Source: Frankia sp. AgB1.9
GTDB lineage: Bacteria; Actinomycetota; Actinomycetes; Frankiales; Frankiaceae
Length of the DNA: 39,722 nt
Assembly: GCF_016786355.1 (NCBI RefSeq)
Contig: NZ_JADWYX010000059.1
Span: 14,390 to 54,111 of the forward strand
Reading direction: 5' to 3'
Below, in pieces: positions 7,786-16,526 of the stretch. Each line of letters starts with the position of its first letter. The stretch's first letter is position 1. The position numbers and the translations under genes were made by a program. The notes below the pieces were generated by a model, which made no database searches, was not told the origin of the DNA, and saw only the letters and a program-made list of their open reading frames with translations.

Positions 7786-9015
7786 TCAGCTGGCGGTGAT
7801 GGTTACGGGCATGCGTTTGATGCCGTTGACGAAGTTGCTGGTGAGGTATGCGGCCTGGCCTGCCTCGATGGTTTCGGCTCGCTCGGCGAGTCGGGTGAAG
7901 AGGGCTCGGAGCTGGGAGCGGGCGAGGCTCGCTCCCAGGCAGAAGTGGGTGCCGCCGCCGCCGAATCCGAGGTGTGGGTTGGGGTCGCGGGTGATGTCGA
8001 ACGTCTCGGGTGCGTCGAAGACCGTTTCGTCGAAGTTAGCCGATTCGTAGAACATGACGACGGGGTCGCCGGCGGCTATCTGAGCGCCGGCGAGTTCAGT
8101 GTCCTGGGTCGCGGTGCGGCGGAAGTGGATGACCGGGGTCGCGTACCGCACGACTTCCTCGATCGCGGACGGCAGCAGCGTGGGATCGGCTCGCAGGCGT
8201 CGCCACTGGTCCGGGTTCTCGGCGAAAAGGCGGACGCCCTGGCTGGTGCTGGTCCGGGTGGTGTCGTTCCCGGCTGTGGCGAACAGGACGAAGATGCTGC
8301 GCAGCAGCTGCTCGTCCAACGGCTCGCCGTCGATCTGAGCGGTGACGAGGGTGGACAGGATGTCGTCGCCCGGGTGGGCACGGCGGTCGGCGACCAGTTC
8401 GGCCGCGAGTCGGTGCAACGTCATGGCCGCTTCGAGGGCGAACGTCGCGCTGTCCTTCCCCGCTCTGGCGTACTCGGGGTCCTGGGCGGCAATCTGTCCT
8501 TCGGCGGCGCGGTAGAACTCGGCGCGCATGGATTCGGGGACCCCCATCATGGTCGAGATCGCCCAGAGCGGCAGCTTCATGGCCAGGTCCTCGACGACGT
8601 CGCCGCCGCGGTCGACGAACTCGTCCACGATGCGGCGGGCCTCGGTGGTGATGTCGGCCTCGAAGCGCGCGACCCGCCGTGGGGTGAAGGCGCCGCTGAC
8701 AATCCGGCGGATCACGGTGTGCTGCGGCGGGTCCATCACCAGAAACGAGGCGTTGAGCTCCAGGATGTCCGGGGGCAGGTCACCGAGGCCGACGCCCTGA
8801 CCGGAGCAGAACAGCGCCGGGTTTCGGCTCACGTGCTGCACGTCGGCGTGGCGGGTGACTGCCCAGAATCCGCGCCGCTGCGGCGCCAGGGTGAAGGCGC
8901 TGGGTTCGTGGAGGCTGACGGGAGCGATTGCCCGCAGCTCGGCGAAGTGCGCTGCCCGTTCGGCGCGGGGCCGCGTCCAGAAGTCTCGGCTGGACAGGGG
9001 GGCGGAGACGGACAT
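7786..9015 (-). CDS. cytochrome P450
   Basis: A 409-residue soluble P450 and the last gene of the minus-strand oxidative run. Motifs: substrate-entry and helix regions with FLVMDPPQHTVIRRIVSGAF (the usual PP.H..R segment), I-helix FATAGNDTT, ExxR EEVVRYATP, heme loop FGGGGTHFCLGASLAR with ligand Cys359. The ATG at 9015 is chosen over one at 9108 because CTGGAG precedes it by 7 bases and the longer N-terminus is low-complexity. It lies 119 bases after the alpha/beta-hydrolase gene. That gap has a 7-base hairpin at 9061-9077 (CGCGGGC, loop gtg, GCCCGCG) that might attenuate or process the transcript. Confidence 0.93.
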   Translation of the reverse strand: MSVSAPLSSRDFWTRPRAERAAHFAELRAIAPVSLHEPSAFTLAPQRRGFWAVTRHADVQHVSRNPALFCSGQGVGLGDLPPDILELNASFLVMDPPQHTVIRRIVSGAFTPRRVARFEADITTEARRIVDEFVDRGGDVVEDLAMKLPLWAISTMMGVPESMRAEFYRAAEGQIAAQDPEYARAGKDSATFALEAAMTLHRLAAELVADRRAHPGDDILSTLVTAQIDGEPLDEQLLRSIFVLFATAGNDTTRTSTSQGVRLFAENPDQWRRLRADPTLLPSAIEEVVRYATPVIHFRRTATQDTELAGAQIAAGDPVVMFYESANFDETVFDAPETFDITRDPNPHLGFGGGGTHFCLGASLARSQLRALFTRLAERAETIEAGQAAYLTSNFVNGIKRMPVTITAS

Positions 9016-9134
9016 CGTGAGCTCCAGGGTGCGGTCTGTGGACAACTGCGGACGCCGCCGCGCGGGCGTGGCCCGCGGCGACCCGACGGATGGTGACTGG
9101 TCGCCCACCGATATTCGGCGTCGGCGCCGGGGCG

Positions 9135-9860
9135 TCAGATCGCCGCATCACGGGCCCAGGCAATGTCGTCGAGCAGGTGAGCGAGGTGCTCCGGTGCTGA
9201 GCGGGCGGCGTTGTGGCCGGCTTCGAGAGGGCGAATGCGGTGGGCATGGATCGCCGCGGCGAGCCGTCGCTGGGCTGGGGCCGGATAAAGCCGGTCGTGG
9301 AGCGGCTGGATGAAGGTTCGCGGCAGGTCGGGGGCGACTCCTGCCCAGGACGTGGGGACGCAGCCGAGGTTGAGGGAGTCGACGCGGGTGAGGGCGAGCG
9401 GGTCGGTGAGGGGTCGCAGACCGTCGGGTAGGTGGTCGTCCGGGTCGGCGTAGCTGGTCGCGCGTAGCTGCGCGCGAAGGCTGTTCGCGGCGGCGAGCAG
9501 GTTGTCGGCGAACTCGCGTGAGGCGGTGGCCAGGGGCAGCTCGCCGTCGGCGGCGGCGACCGCGGCGATGTGCACGAGGTGCACGACGCGGGAACCGAGG
9601 GAGCGCAGGATTCCCGGGGAGAGCGCTCCGCCCATGGAGTGGGCGACCAGGACGAGAGGGCCGGCCGTCAGGGCCTCGATGTCCCGGAGGGCCTGCTGGA
9701 CGGCGGACTCGAGGGTCACAGCGGCGAGGTCGGCGGGGTGCTGACCGCGCCCGACGAGGTCGAGCGCGACCGACGGCCCGCCGAGCGAGGCCTGGACGGA
9801 CTGCCACACGTCGGCGGTGTCACCCGCGCCGTGGATGAGGACGACCGTGGGGACCGCCAC
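9135..9860 (-). CDS. alpha/beta-hydrolase (AB_hydrolase_6 type)
   Basis: A 241-residue cytosolic hydrolase. It opens VPTVVLIHGAGDTADVW, giving the oxyanion HG motif, then has the nucleophile elbow AHSMGG (Ser near residue 96), and a late LEAGHNAARSAPEHLA providing the catalytic His. It belongs to the small salicylate-esterase-like group that hydrolyses esters. ATG 9860 lies just 5 bases after the stop of the upstream P450, so translational coupling is likely. In an operon containing a Baeyer-Villiger enzyme, a lactone or ester product is a sensible substrate, by inference. Confidence 0.88.
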   Translation of the reverse strand: MAVPTVVLIHGAGDTADVWQSVQASLGGPSVALDLVGRGQHPADLAAVTLESAVQQALRDIEALTAGPLVLVAHSMGGALSPGILRSLGSRVVHLVHIAAVAAADGELPLATASREFADNLLAAANSLRAQLRATSYADPDDHLPDGLRPLTDPLALTRVDSLNLGCVPTSWAGVAPDLPRTFIQPLHDRLYPAPAQRRLAAAIHAHRIRPLEAGHNAARSAPEHLAHLLDDIAWARDAAI

Positions 9861-9865
9861 TCGCG

Positions 9866-11068
9866 TCAGCTCTGACCGGTGACGACGGGCAGCGTCTCCC
9901 AGCCACGGACGGTGGAGGTGCGCGCTTGGCGGGCGTTGTCCCAGTCGACGTCCCAGGTCGGAAAGCGGGTGAGGACCTCGTCGAGGGCGATCCGGCCTTC
10001 GAGGCGGGCGAGCGCGGCGCCGAGGCAGTGGTGCAGCCCGTAGCCGAAGCTGAGGTGCCGGCCGTCGGCGCGGTGGATGTCGAAACGGTCTGCGTCGCGG
10101 AAGCGGCGATCGTCGCGGTTCGCCGAGCCGTTGAGCAGCAGCATGATGCTGCCTTCCGCGACGGTCTGGCCGTGGTACTCGACGTCGCGGGCGACATAGC
10201 GGGCCTGCACGGGTGAGGGTGCCTCGTAGCGGAGTAGCTCCTCGACGGCGTTCGGGATCAGGGACCGGTCGGCGGCGAGTTGCTGGCGCTGGTCGGGGTG
10301 CTCGGCGAGGACTTTCCCGGTCCAGCCGATGAGACGGGTGGTGGTCTCGTTGCCGGCTCCGGCGAGCAGGTTGACGTAGGTGAGGACCTCTTCGCGGGTG
10401 AGCCGACGGGTCGTGCCGGTCTCGTCCTCGAACTCCGCCCGCAGGAGTTCGGTCATGAGGTCATCGGACGGATGTCTGGCCCGCCAGTCGATGTAGTCGC
10501 CGAAATGCTCCGGGCTGAAGCGGTCGGGAGAGAAGTCGCGCTGTAGGCCGTCTTTCAGGCGGAGGTTGTCATCGATCCTGTCCCGGATCGCTTCCTGGTC
10601 CGCTTCGGGGATGCCGAGCAGGTAACCGATGGTGCGCATCGGCATCTGCGCGCCGAGGTCCTTGATGAAGTCGAACCCACCGGAACCGACGAGCGGATCA
10701 AGCGCCCGGGCGCAGAACTCCCGGATCTTCGGCTCCAGCGCGTTCATCTTCCGAGGGGTGAAGACCTGCGCGAGGATGCCGCGGTGAACATTGTGGATGG
10801 GGGGGTCCTCGAAGAGGATGATGCCCGGCGGGAACTGGATGTTCGCCTTGATGTACTCCAGGATCGAGCCCCGGCCGGACCGGTAGGTCTCCCAGTCGAT
10901 GAGCGCGGGTTCGACGTCGTCGAAGCGGCTCAGCGCGTAGAAGTCGTGCGCATCGTTGTAGTAGAGCGGCGCCTCGTCCCGTAGCCGCTTCCAGACCGGG
11001 TACGGATCGGTGTCGATCTGGGTGTCATAGGGGTCGTAGTAGACCGCGCTGGCGCTGGTCACCATCAC
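9866..11068 (-). CDS. cytochrome P450
   Basis: A 400-residue P450. Features: ILFEDPPIHNVHRGILAQVF, I-helix LAGAGNETTTRL, ExxR VEELLRYEAPSPVQ, heme loop FGYGLHHCLGAALAR with ligand Cys348. The I-helix acid is Glu, differing from the Asp of the neighbour at 7786, so the two are not recent duplicates. Start codons GTG 11068 and ATG 11065 are adjacent; GAGGA lies 9 bases before the GTG, slightly favouring it. The gene follows the amidohydrolase by 49 bases and precedes the hydrolase by 5, placing it inside the operon. Redox partners are not in the window. Confidence 0.93.
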   Translation of the reverse strand: MMVTSASAVYYDPYDTQIDTDPYPVWKRLRDEAPLYYNDAHDFYALSRFDDVEPALIDWETYRSGRGSILEYIKANIQFPPGIILFEDPPIHNVHRGILAQVFTPRKMNALEPKIREFCARALDPLVGSGGFDFIKDLGAQMPMRTIGYLLGIPEADQEAIRDRIDDNLRLKDGLQRDFSPDRFSPEHFGDYIDWRARHPSDDLMTELLRAEFEDETGTTRRLTREEVLTYVNLLAGAGNETTTRLIGWTGKVLAEHPDQRQQLAADRSLIPNAVEELLRYEAPSPVQARYVARDVEYHGQTVAEGSIMLLLNGSANRDDRRFRDADRFDIHRADGRHLSFGYGLHHCLGAALARLEGRIALDEVLTRFPTWDVDWDNARQARTSTVRGWETLPVVTGQS

Positions 11069-11117
11069 AGATCTTCATCCTCGGGAAGCGTCGGGGGTGG
11101 CGGCCCGCTGGGCTCGA

Positions 11118-12779
11118 TCATCCGGCAGGGTGGTGGGTGCCGCGGACGAGTCGTCCGGGGAGCCGTCCGGTCCAGGTGCCGTTGGTGTAGACCTCGGTGC
11201 CGCTGACGAAGGTGTGCAGGTAGCCGTCGGCCTCCTGCATCACCCGCCGGCCGCCGGCGGGCAGGTCGGCCACGATGTGCGGCGGGCGTACGGCGAGGCG
11301 GTCGAAGTCGATGACGTTGACGTCGGCCTTGTAGCCGGGGGCGAGCAGGCCCCGGTCGGTGAGCCCGACGTGCTGCGCGGTCGCCCGGCATTGGCGGGCG
11401 ACGAGCCACGGCAGCTCGAAGCGCGGTCCGCGGTCGCGGTCGCGGCCCCAGTGGGCAAGCAGCGTGGTCGGGAAGCTCCCGTCGGAGATGGTGCCGACGT
11501 GCGCCCCGCCGTCGCCGAGCCCGGGAATCGTGTGGGGGTGCGCGAGCAGTTCGTGCGCGGGGTCGAGGTTGCCGTCGAAGTAGTTGAGAACCGGCATGTA
11601 GGCCGGGCCCCGCAGCAGCACGTCGTAGAGCAGTTCGTCGGGCGAGCGGCCTTCCCGCTGTGCCCGGGCGGCGATCGAGGCCGACGGTGCGGGCTCGTAG
11701 TCCGGCCGGTCACCGAGCTCGAAGATCCGGTCGTAGCCGCGTCGGAAGCCGCCGGCTGTCTCGGTCTCGGCGAGGATTGTCGCCTTGACCGCCGGGTCTT
11801 TGAGGTCTGCGCCCGACCGGAAGGTCACCGACGTGGCCCATGGGTTGACGGTCCCGTCCAGGGTGATCAGAACCCCGATGGCACGGGCGGGCACGACTCC
11901 GGTCATCCGTAAACCATCGGCGTTGGCCTGCTCGATGGCGCGCAGCGTCTCGCGGTAGCCGGTCCCGGGTTCTTTCTGGGAGAGGGAGACCGACATCGGC
12001 CGGCCCGAGGCGCGCATCATCGCGTACAGGGTCTCGATCTCATCGTCGAAGTCGGTGAAGTCCGAGACGACCTGCAACACGCCTTGGCCGGTAGCGCCCA
12101 TCGCCTGCGCGATACCGACGAGCTCGGCGCGAGCCGCGTCGAGCGAGGGCGCGGGTGCGCCCGTGCTGGTGCGGTGGTTGACGGTCCGTGAGGTACTGAA
12201 CCCGAGCGCGCCGGCGCGGATGCCCGCCGCGGTGATCCGGCCCATCTCGGCGATGTCGTCCGGCGTGGCCGGCTCCCGGTCGGCGCCACGCTGGCCCATC
12301 ACGTAGAGGCGCACGGGGCTGTGGCAGACCTGGGTGGCGAAGTCGATGTCGTGGGGGCGACTGTCGAGGGCATCGAGGTACTCCTCGATGCTTTCCCAGG
12401 TCCAGGGCAGGCCCTCGTGCAGGACGGTGCCGGGCAGGTCCTCGACGCCTTCCATCAGTTCGATGAGGGCGTCGCGGTCGGCGCGACGGACAGGCGCGAA
12501 ACCGACTCCGCAGTTGCCCATGACGGCGGTGGTGACGCCGTGCGCGGCTGAGGGCTGCAGGAAGCTGTCCCAGGTGGCCTGTCCGTCGTAGTGCGTGTGA
12601 ACGTCCACGAACCCTGGGATCACGAGTGCGCCGGACACCTCCAGCTCGCGGTCCGCGCGCCCGTCGACCGCGCCGACCTCGACGATCAGGCCGTCGCGGA
12701 TCGCGACGTCCGCGGTCCGGGCCGCGGCACCCGAGCCGTCGATCACGGTTCCGCCACGCAGCACGATGTCGTAGCTCAT
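11118..12779 (-). CDS. N-acyl-D-amino-acid deacylase-type amidohydrolase
   Basis: A 553-residue amidohydrolase-superfamily enzyme of the D-aminoacylase/dihydroorotase-like branch (amidohydrolase 3). It has an N-terminal beta-sandwich, then the metal motif GFVDVHTHYDGQ (His61, His63), NCGVGFAPV with the Cys that bridges metal in D-aminoacylases, and a late LGDGGAHVGTISDG with the catalytic Asp. It ends LPGRLVRGTHHPAG, as the family does. Such enzymes cleave N-acyl amides, and many of this long actinobacterial type have no proven substrate. It overlaps the upstream SDR by 4 bases (ATGA) and has GGGAGGG before its start. Its place between SDR and P450 suggests it hydrolyses an amide or lactam made in the pathway. 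Confidence 0.88.
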   Translation of the reverse strand: MSYDIVLRGGTVIDGSGAAARTADVAIRDGLIVEVGAVDGRADRELEVSGALVIPGFVDVHTHYDGQATWDSFLQPSAAHGVTTAVMGNCGVGFAPVRRADRDALIELMEGVEDLPGTVLHEGLPWTWESIEEYLDALDSRPHDIDFATQVCHSPVRLYVMGQRGADREPATPDDIAEMGRITAAGIRAGALGFSTSRTVNHRTSTGAPAPSLDAARAELVGIAQAMGATGQGVLQVVSDFTDFDDEIETLYAMMRASGRPMSVSLSQKEPGTGYRETLRAIEQANADGLRMTGVVPARAIGVLITLDGTVNPWATSVTFRSGADLKDPAVKATILAETETAGGFRRGYDRIFELGDRPDYEPAPSASIAARAQREGRSPDELLYDVLLRGPAYMPVLNYFDGNLDPAHELLAHPHTIPGLGDGGAHVGTISDGSFPTTLLAHWGRDRDRGPRFELPWLVARQCRATAQHVGLTDRGLLAPGYKADVNVIDFDRLAVRPPHIVADLPAGGRRVMQEADGYLHTFVSGTEVYTNGTWTGRLPGRLVRGTHHPAG

Positions 12780-13567
12780 GTGCCCTCCCTGACAGTGACT
12801 CCGGCGGTCTGGCCGCCGTCGATAACGAACTCGGCTCCGGTGATGAACGTCGAACGGTCCGAGACCAGGAACAGCGCCAGCTCGGCGATGTCAGCGGGCA
12901 GCCCGGCCCGTCCCAGCGGTGTACGGGCCAGACGATTGGCCGCGTTGAGGTCGTCGGGACGCACGACCATCGGCGTGAGAATCGGACCGGGAACGATCGC
13001 GTTCACCCGGATGCTGTGCTCCGCGAGCTCAAGGGCCATGACCTTGGTCAGCCCGCGCAGCCCCCACTTGGAGGACACATAGGCGCCGTGCCCGCTCCAC
13101 GCCGTCGTTGCCGCGGTCGACAGCGTGTTGACGACCGTGCCGGCGCCGCTGGCACGCAAGTAAGGAAGACAGGCCTGGACGCCGAGGAAAGGTCCGAGGG
13201 TGTTGACCCGCCAGATCGCCTCGAACGAGGTCGCGGTCTCGTCGTCGAGACGCACGCGGCGCAGGACGCCCGCGTTGTTGACCAGGGAATCCAGCCCGCC
13301 GAAACGCTCGACGCCCTGGCCGACCAGGTCCTCCCACGCGTGCGGATCGGTGACGTCGAGGCTGCCCGCGTGGATGCGGCCAGGCCATGCGTCCGCGAGT
13401 TCGGCGACCGTGTCGAGGACGTCACCGGCCACGACCCGGGCCCCGGCGGCGGCGAGCCGTTCGGCGATCGCGCGGCCCTGACCCCGCGCCGCCCCGGTAA
13501 CCAGGACGACTCGATCCGCCAGCTCCTCCGGTCCGCCCACACCGCGGTCAGCTGACGTGGTGGTCAT
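12776..13567 (-). CDS. short-chain dehydrogenase/reductase
   Basis: A 263-residue classical SDR: TGAARGQGRAIA cofactor loop, Asp in VVAGDVLD (NAD preference expected), NNAG in SLVNNAGVLRR, Ser in NTLSTAA, YVSSK catalytic pair and PILTPM after beta-6. TGAARGQGR is the form seen in many actinobacterial steroid- or terpenoid-alcohol SDRs. It starts 20 bases inside the BVMO gene and ends with an ATGA overlap onto the amidohydrolase, so it is firmly operonic. A probable role is to oxidise the P450-made alcohol to the ketone used by the BVMO. Confidence 0.93.
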   Translation of the reverse strand: MTTTSADRGVGGPEELADRVVLVTGAARGQGRAIAERLAAAGARVVAGDVLDTVAELADAWPGRIHAGSLDVTDPHAWEDLVGQGVERFGGLDSLVNNAGVLRRVRLDDETATSFEAIWRVNTLGPFLGVQACLPYLRASGAGTVVNTLSTAATTAWSGHGAYVSSKWGLRGLTKVMALELAEHSIRVNAIVPGPILTPMVVRPDDLNAANRLARTPLGRAGLPADIAELALFLVSDRSTFITGAEFVIDGGQTAGVTVREGT

Positions 13568-15473
13568 CGGGGACGACCCTCCCCGTCATCGTCCAGTAGT
13601 CGACCAGCCGCCACGGGCACAGCACGTAGACCTTCCCGTCGGCGGCCTTGTACCAGGAGTGCTCGATGGAAGGATGTCCCCACATGAGGGTGGCGATCTC
13701 GGCCTGGAGCTCTTGCTGGTAGCGGTCGTAGGCCTCCTGAGTCGGTTCGATCGCCCGGTGGTCGCCATCGACGAGGGTCCGGATCGCATCGCCGATGTAC
13801 CGCATCTGACACTCGGTCGTCAGGATGACGCTGCCCGCGTGCGCGATCCCCGTCCCGGGCCCGGCCATCATGAAGAAGTTCGGGAATCCGGGCACCGAGA
13901 TTCCCCGGTAGGCCGCCGGCTTGCCGTCCCACACCTTCGAAAGCGGCACACTGTCCCGGCCCACGATCTCCATCGGCCAGAGCAGCTCGCTGGCGCGGAA
14001 CCCGGTCGCGAGCACGATCACGTCGACGTCGAAACGCCCCTCGGCGGTCGTCACCGACGACGGGCCGATCCCGGTGATCCCGTCGGTGACGAGCTCGACG
14101 TGCGGCCGGCGCAGGCAGCGCAGCCAGCTGCCGTTGTCCTGGAGCATCCGCTTCGCCATCGGCGGGTAGTCCGGCGTCACCTGGCCTTTGAGTACCGGGT
14201 CGTCACCGACGTGCTGCTCGATCCAGCGGCTGAAGACCTCGCGGCGGGCCGCGCTGGCGGCGTTCGCGGTACGGGGGAAGTCCGGCCAGGTCTCGTCGGC
14301 GCGGACAAGTTCGAGGAGCTTGTCGCTGGACTGCCACATGAGCATGAAGCGGTACCAGCGGGCGAACCCGGGCAGGTGGCGCATCGCCCACCGCTCGCCG
14401 GGGGTGACCGGGGCGTGGTAACGGGGGTTGGGGGCCATCCACTGCGGGGTGCGCTGAAAGACGACGAGCCGTTCGACCTCGTCGACGATCGCCGGGCCCA
14501 CCTGGAAGCCGCTGGCGCCGGCGCCAATCAGCGCGACCCGCTTACCGCGCAGATCGACCGAGTGGTCCCACTCGGCGGTGTGGAACACCGGGCCCTCGAA
14601 CCCGTCAAGGCCGGGCAGGTCCGGGATGAGCGGCCTGCTCAGCAGGCCGACAGCCGAGATCAGCACCCTTGCCGAACGCGTCTCGCGCAATCCCTGCGGC
14701 CCGCGGATCGTCACCTGCCAGCGGCTCGCCGTCTCGTCCCACGCCGCCCGCTCGACCTCGGAATGCCAGCGGACATGCTCGGCGATTCCGTGCTCGTCGA
14801 AGACCCGGCGGAAATAGCGGTACAGCTCGGGCTGGCGGGCGTAGTACTCGCTGAACCCGTCGTTCGCCTCGAACGAATAACTGTAGTAATGCGTCGCCAC
14901 ATCGACCCGTGCGCCCGGGTAGGTGTTGTCCAGCCACGTCCCGCCGACGTCGCCGCTCTTCTCGATGATCTCGAACGGGATACCGGCCTCCTTCAGCCGG
15001 ATACCCGCGAGCAGGCCCGCCTCGCCGCAGCCGATCACCAGGACCGAAAGCTCCTCCCGGTCGCAGGCCGTCGCGCGGACCGGGAGCGCGCGCGGGTTAC
15101 GCCCCGCGAGATCCATCTCCTCCAGGTAGAGCGCCGCATAGTCGTCCGGGACCGGCTCGCAGGCGATCCAGTCCATCACCTCGCGGACCAGCGCGGTGCT
15201 CAGCGGTGCGACCGGTGGGCAGCCCGCGTCCCGCCAGGCCCGAATCGTGTCCAGCGCACGGACCCGCAGCTCGGCCTTCTCGTCCTCCGCGAGCATGCCG
15301 TTGAACTCGTTGAGGACGAACTCCCGCGGACGGATCGGCCCACGCACGAACGACGGGTCGCCGGTGATGTGCACGGCCGCGGCGGTCAACGCCGACACGG
15401 ATATCGAGGCAAGTGCCCGCGCGATCGCCGCGTCGTCGTCGTGGATCGGCTCGGTCCGCAGATGCCGGCTCAC
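13548..15473 (-). CDS. Baeyer-Villiger monooxygenase, HAPMO type
   Basis: A 641-residue FAD/NADPH flavoprotein monooxygenase. The FAD loop is VIGCGEAG (residues 146-153), followed by EKSGDVGGTW. The BVMO fingerprint is FEGPVFHTAEWD, the NADPH loop is LIGAGASGFQ, and VLATGF comes later. The first 145 residues precede the FAD fold; a similar N-terminal extension is typical of 4-hydroxyacetophenone monooxygenase, which has nearly the same length. It inserts oxygen beside a ketone to give an ester or lactone. It starts with GTG and overlaps the upstream hydrolase by GTGA (4 bases) and the next SDR by 20. Pairing with esterases on both sides matches classical BVMO pathways. Confidence 0.93.
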   Translation of the reverse strand: MSRHLRTEPIHDDDAAIARALASISVSALTAAAVHITGDPSFVRGPIRPREFVLNEFNGMLAEDEKAELRVRALDTIRAWRDAGCPPVAPLSTALVREVMDWIACEPVPDDYAALYLEEMDLAGRNPRALPVRATACDREELSVLVIGCGEAGLLAGIRLKEAGIPFEIIEKSGDVGGTWLDNTYPGARVDVATHYYSYSFEANDGFSEYYARQPELYRYFRRVFDEHGIAEHVRWHSEVERAAWDETASRWQVTIRGPQGLRETRSARVLISAVGLLSRPLIPDLPGLDGFEGPVFHTAEWDHSVDLRGKRVALIGAGASGFQVGPAIVDEVERLVVFQRTPQWMAPNPRYHAPVTPGERWAMRHLPGFARWYRFMLMWQSSDKLLELVRADETWPDFPRTANAASAARREVFSRWIEQHVGDDPVLKGQVTPDYPPMAKRMLQDNGSWLRCLRRPHVELVTDGITGIGPSSVTTAEGRFDVDVIVLATGFRASELLWPMEIVGRDSVPLSKVWDGKPAAYRGISVPGFPNFFMMAGPGTGIAHAGSVILTTECQMRYIGDAIRTLVDGDHRAIEPTQEAYDRYQQELQAEIATLMWGHPSIEHSWYKAADGKVYVLCPWRLVDYWTMTGRVVPDDHHVS

Positions 15474-16420
15474 CGGGCACCCACCGCGCGGATCGCGTTG
15501 GCGACCAGGCCCACGGCCTCCTCAGCGCGCGGCAGGATCGCCGGGTCCAGCGTCAGGAAACCGTGAATCTGCCCGGAGAACAGATGCAAATCCACCGAAA
15601 CACCGGACTCCCACAGGTGCTGGGCGTACGCGAACCCCTCATCCGCCAGCGGGTCGCAGCCGCCCAGCAGAATCGTCGTCGGCGGCAGATCCGAGACGTC
15701 GGCCAGCAGCGGCGCGACATCGGGGTGGGTCCGCATGGCGTCGTCCGGGACGTACTGCTCGAAGAACCAGGCCCGTTCGTTGTCGGTCAGCGGCCACTCC
15801 TGGCCCCACGGGCCCGCTGACGGCGCCCGGTCCGCCCGCGTGCCCGGATACGCCAAAATCTGGCGGGCCACGACCTGCCGACCGGCGGCGACGAGCCAGC
15901 GCACCGCTACCGTCCCGATGTTCGCGCCGGCCGAGTCACCGAGGACGATCAGCCGGCGGGCATCGCCTCGCCACAAGTCCGACTGCTCCGCCGCCCACAG
16001 GATCGCGGCCTCGGCGTCCAGTACGGCCGCCGGGAACGGATGCTCGGGCGCCAGGCGGTACTCGACAGAGATCACGATGCAGTGCGCGGCGCGGGCCAGA
16101 CGGCGGCAGAACGCGTCCGACGCCGTGATGCTTCCGATGACCCAACCCCCGCCGTGCAGGTAGACGACGATCGGGAGGGCCTCGGGCGACGCCGACCGGT
16201 AGACCCGGACGGCAATCGACCTCTCGTCCGCCGGAATGGTCGCGTCGCGCACCAGCTCGACGTCCGGGCCCGGACTGCCCTGCGCTGCCCGCTCCTCCAG
16301 GTAGGCGCGCGCACCCTCCACGCCCAGGGCCGACAGTGGCGGCTGGCCCCCCGCACGGATCTTGCCGACCAGAGCGTCCGCGTCCGGATCCCGGGTCGCG
16401 CGGTCGGTAGACAGCACCAC
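15470..16420 (-). CDS. alpha/beta-hydrolase of the HSL/esterase family
   Basis: A 316-residue hydrolase of the hormone-sensitive lipase group: VVYLHGGGWVIGS (oxyanion HGGGW), GDSAGAN nucleophile elbow, DPLADEG acid and GQIHGFL catalytic His. It is the first gene of the seven-gene minus-strand run and likely hydrolyses the BVMO product. GTG 16420 is chosen because GAGAGGAG (16429-16436) lies 8 bases upstream; a longer frame to 16507 would run through the promoter. On the minus strand TTGACA (16475-16480) and a weak TTAACA-like -10 near 16454-16459 precede it. It is divergent from the tandem TetR gene. Confidence 0.92.
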   Translation of the reverse strand: MVLSTDRATRDPDADALVGKIRAGGQPPLSALGVEGARAYLEERAAQGSPGPDVELVRDATIPADERSIAVRVYRSASPEALPIVVYLHGGGWVIGSITASDAFCRRLARAAHCIVISVEYRLAPEHPFPAAVLDAEAAILWAAEQSDLWRGDARRLIVLGDSAGANIGTVAVRWLVAAGRQVVARQILAYPGTRADRAPSAGPWGQEWPLTDNERAWFFEQYVPDDAMRTHPDVAPLLADVSDLPPTTILLGGCDPLADEGFAYAQHLWESGVSVDLHLFSGQIHGFLTLDPAILPRAEEAVGLVANAIRAVGAR

Positions 16421-16453
16421 GTGAACAACTCCTCTCACAATGACATGGGCAAG

Positions 16454-16480
16454 TGTTAACATGGCATTTATGAGTGTCAA
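16454..16480 (-). promoter_or_regulatory. divergent promoter with TGTTAACA palindrome
   Basis: An AT-rich island sits in the 106-base gap between the hydrolase and the tandem TetR gene. On the minus strand TTGACA (16475-16480) resembles a -35 box. TTAACA follows after 15 bases, or TAACAC after 16. The -10 is embedded in the perfect palindrome TGTTAACA (16454-16461). CACTTG also repeats directly on the minus strand (16478-16483 and 16450-16455). This is a good candidate site for the neighbouring TetR-type protein. Confidence 0.5.
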
Positions 16481-16526
16481 GTGCTCGGCGGTCGCCAGCC
16501 AGGCCACCGGCGGCTAGGCCTCGGCC

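Noticed and set aside
9061..9077. Hairpin before the second P450 as an operon terminator
   Set aside because: Only a 7-base stem with a 3-base loop and no tail; too weak to call, and the P450 behind it has no clear promoter.
13557..15566. 669-codon plus-strand open frame opposite the HAPMO-type BVMO
   Set aside because: An antisense shadow; no recognisable domain, and the opposite strand is unambiguous.
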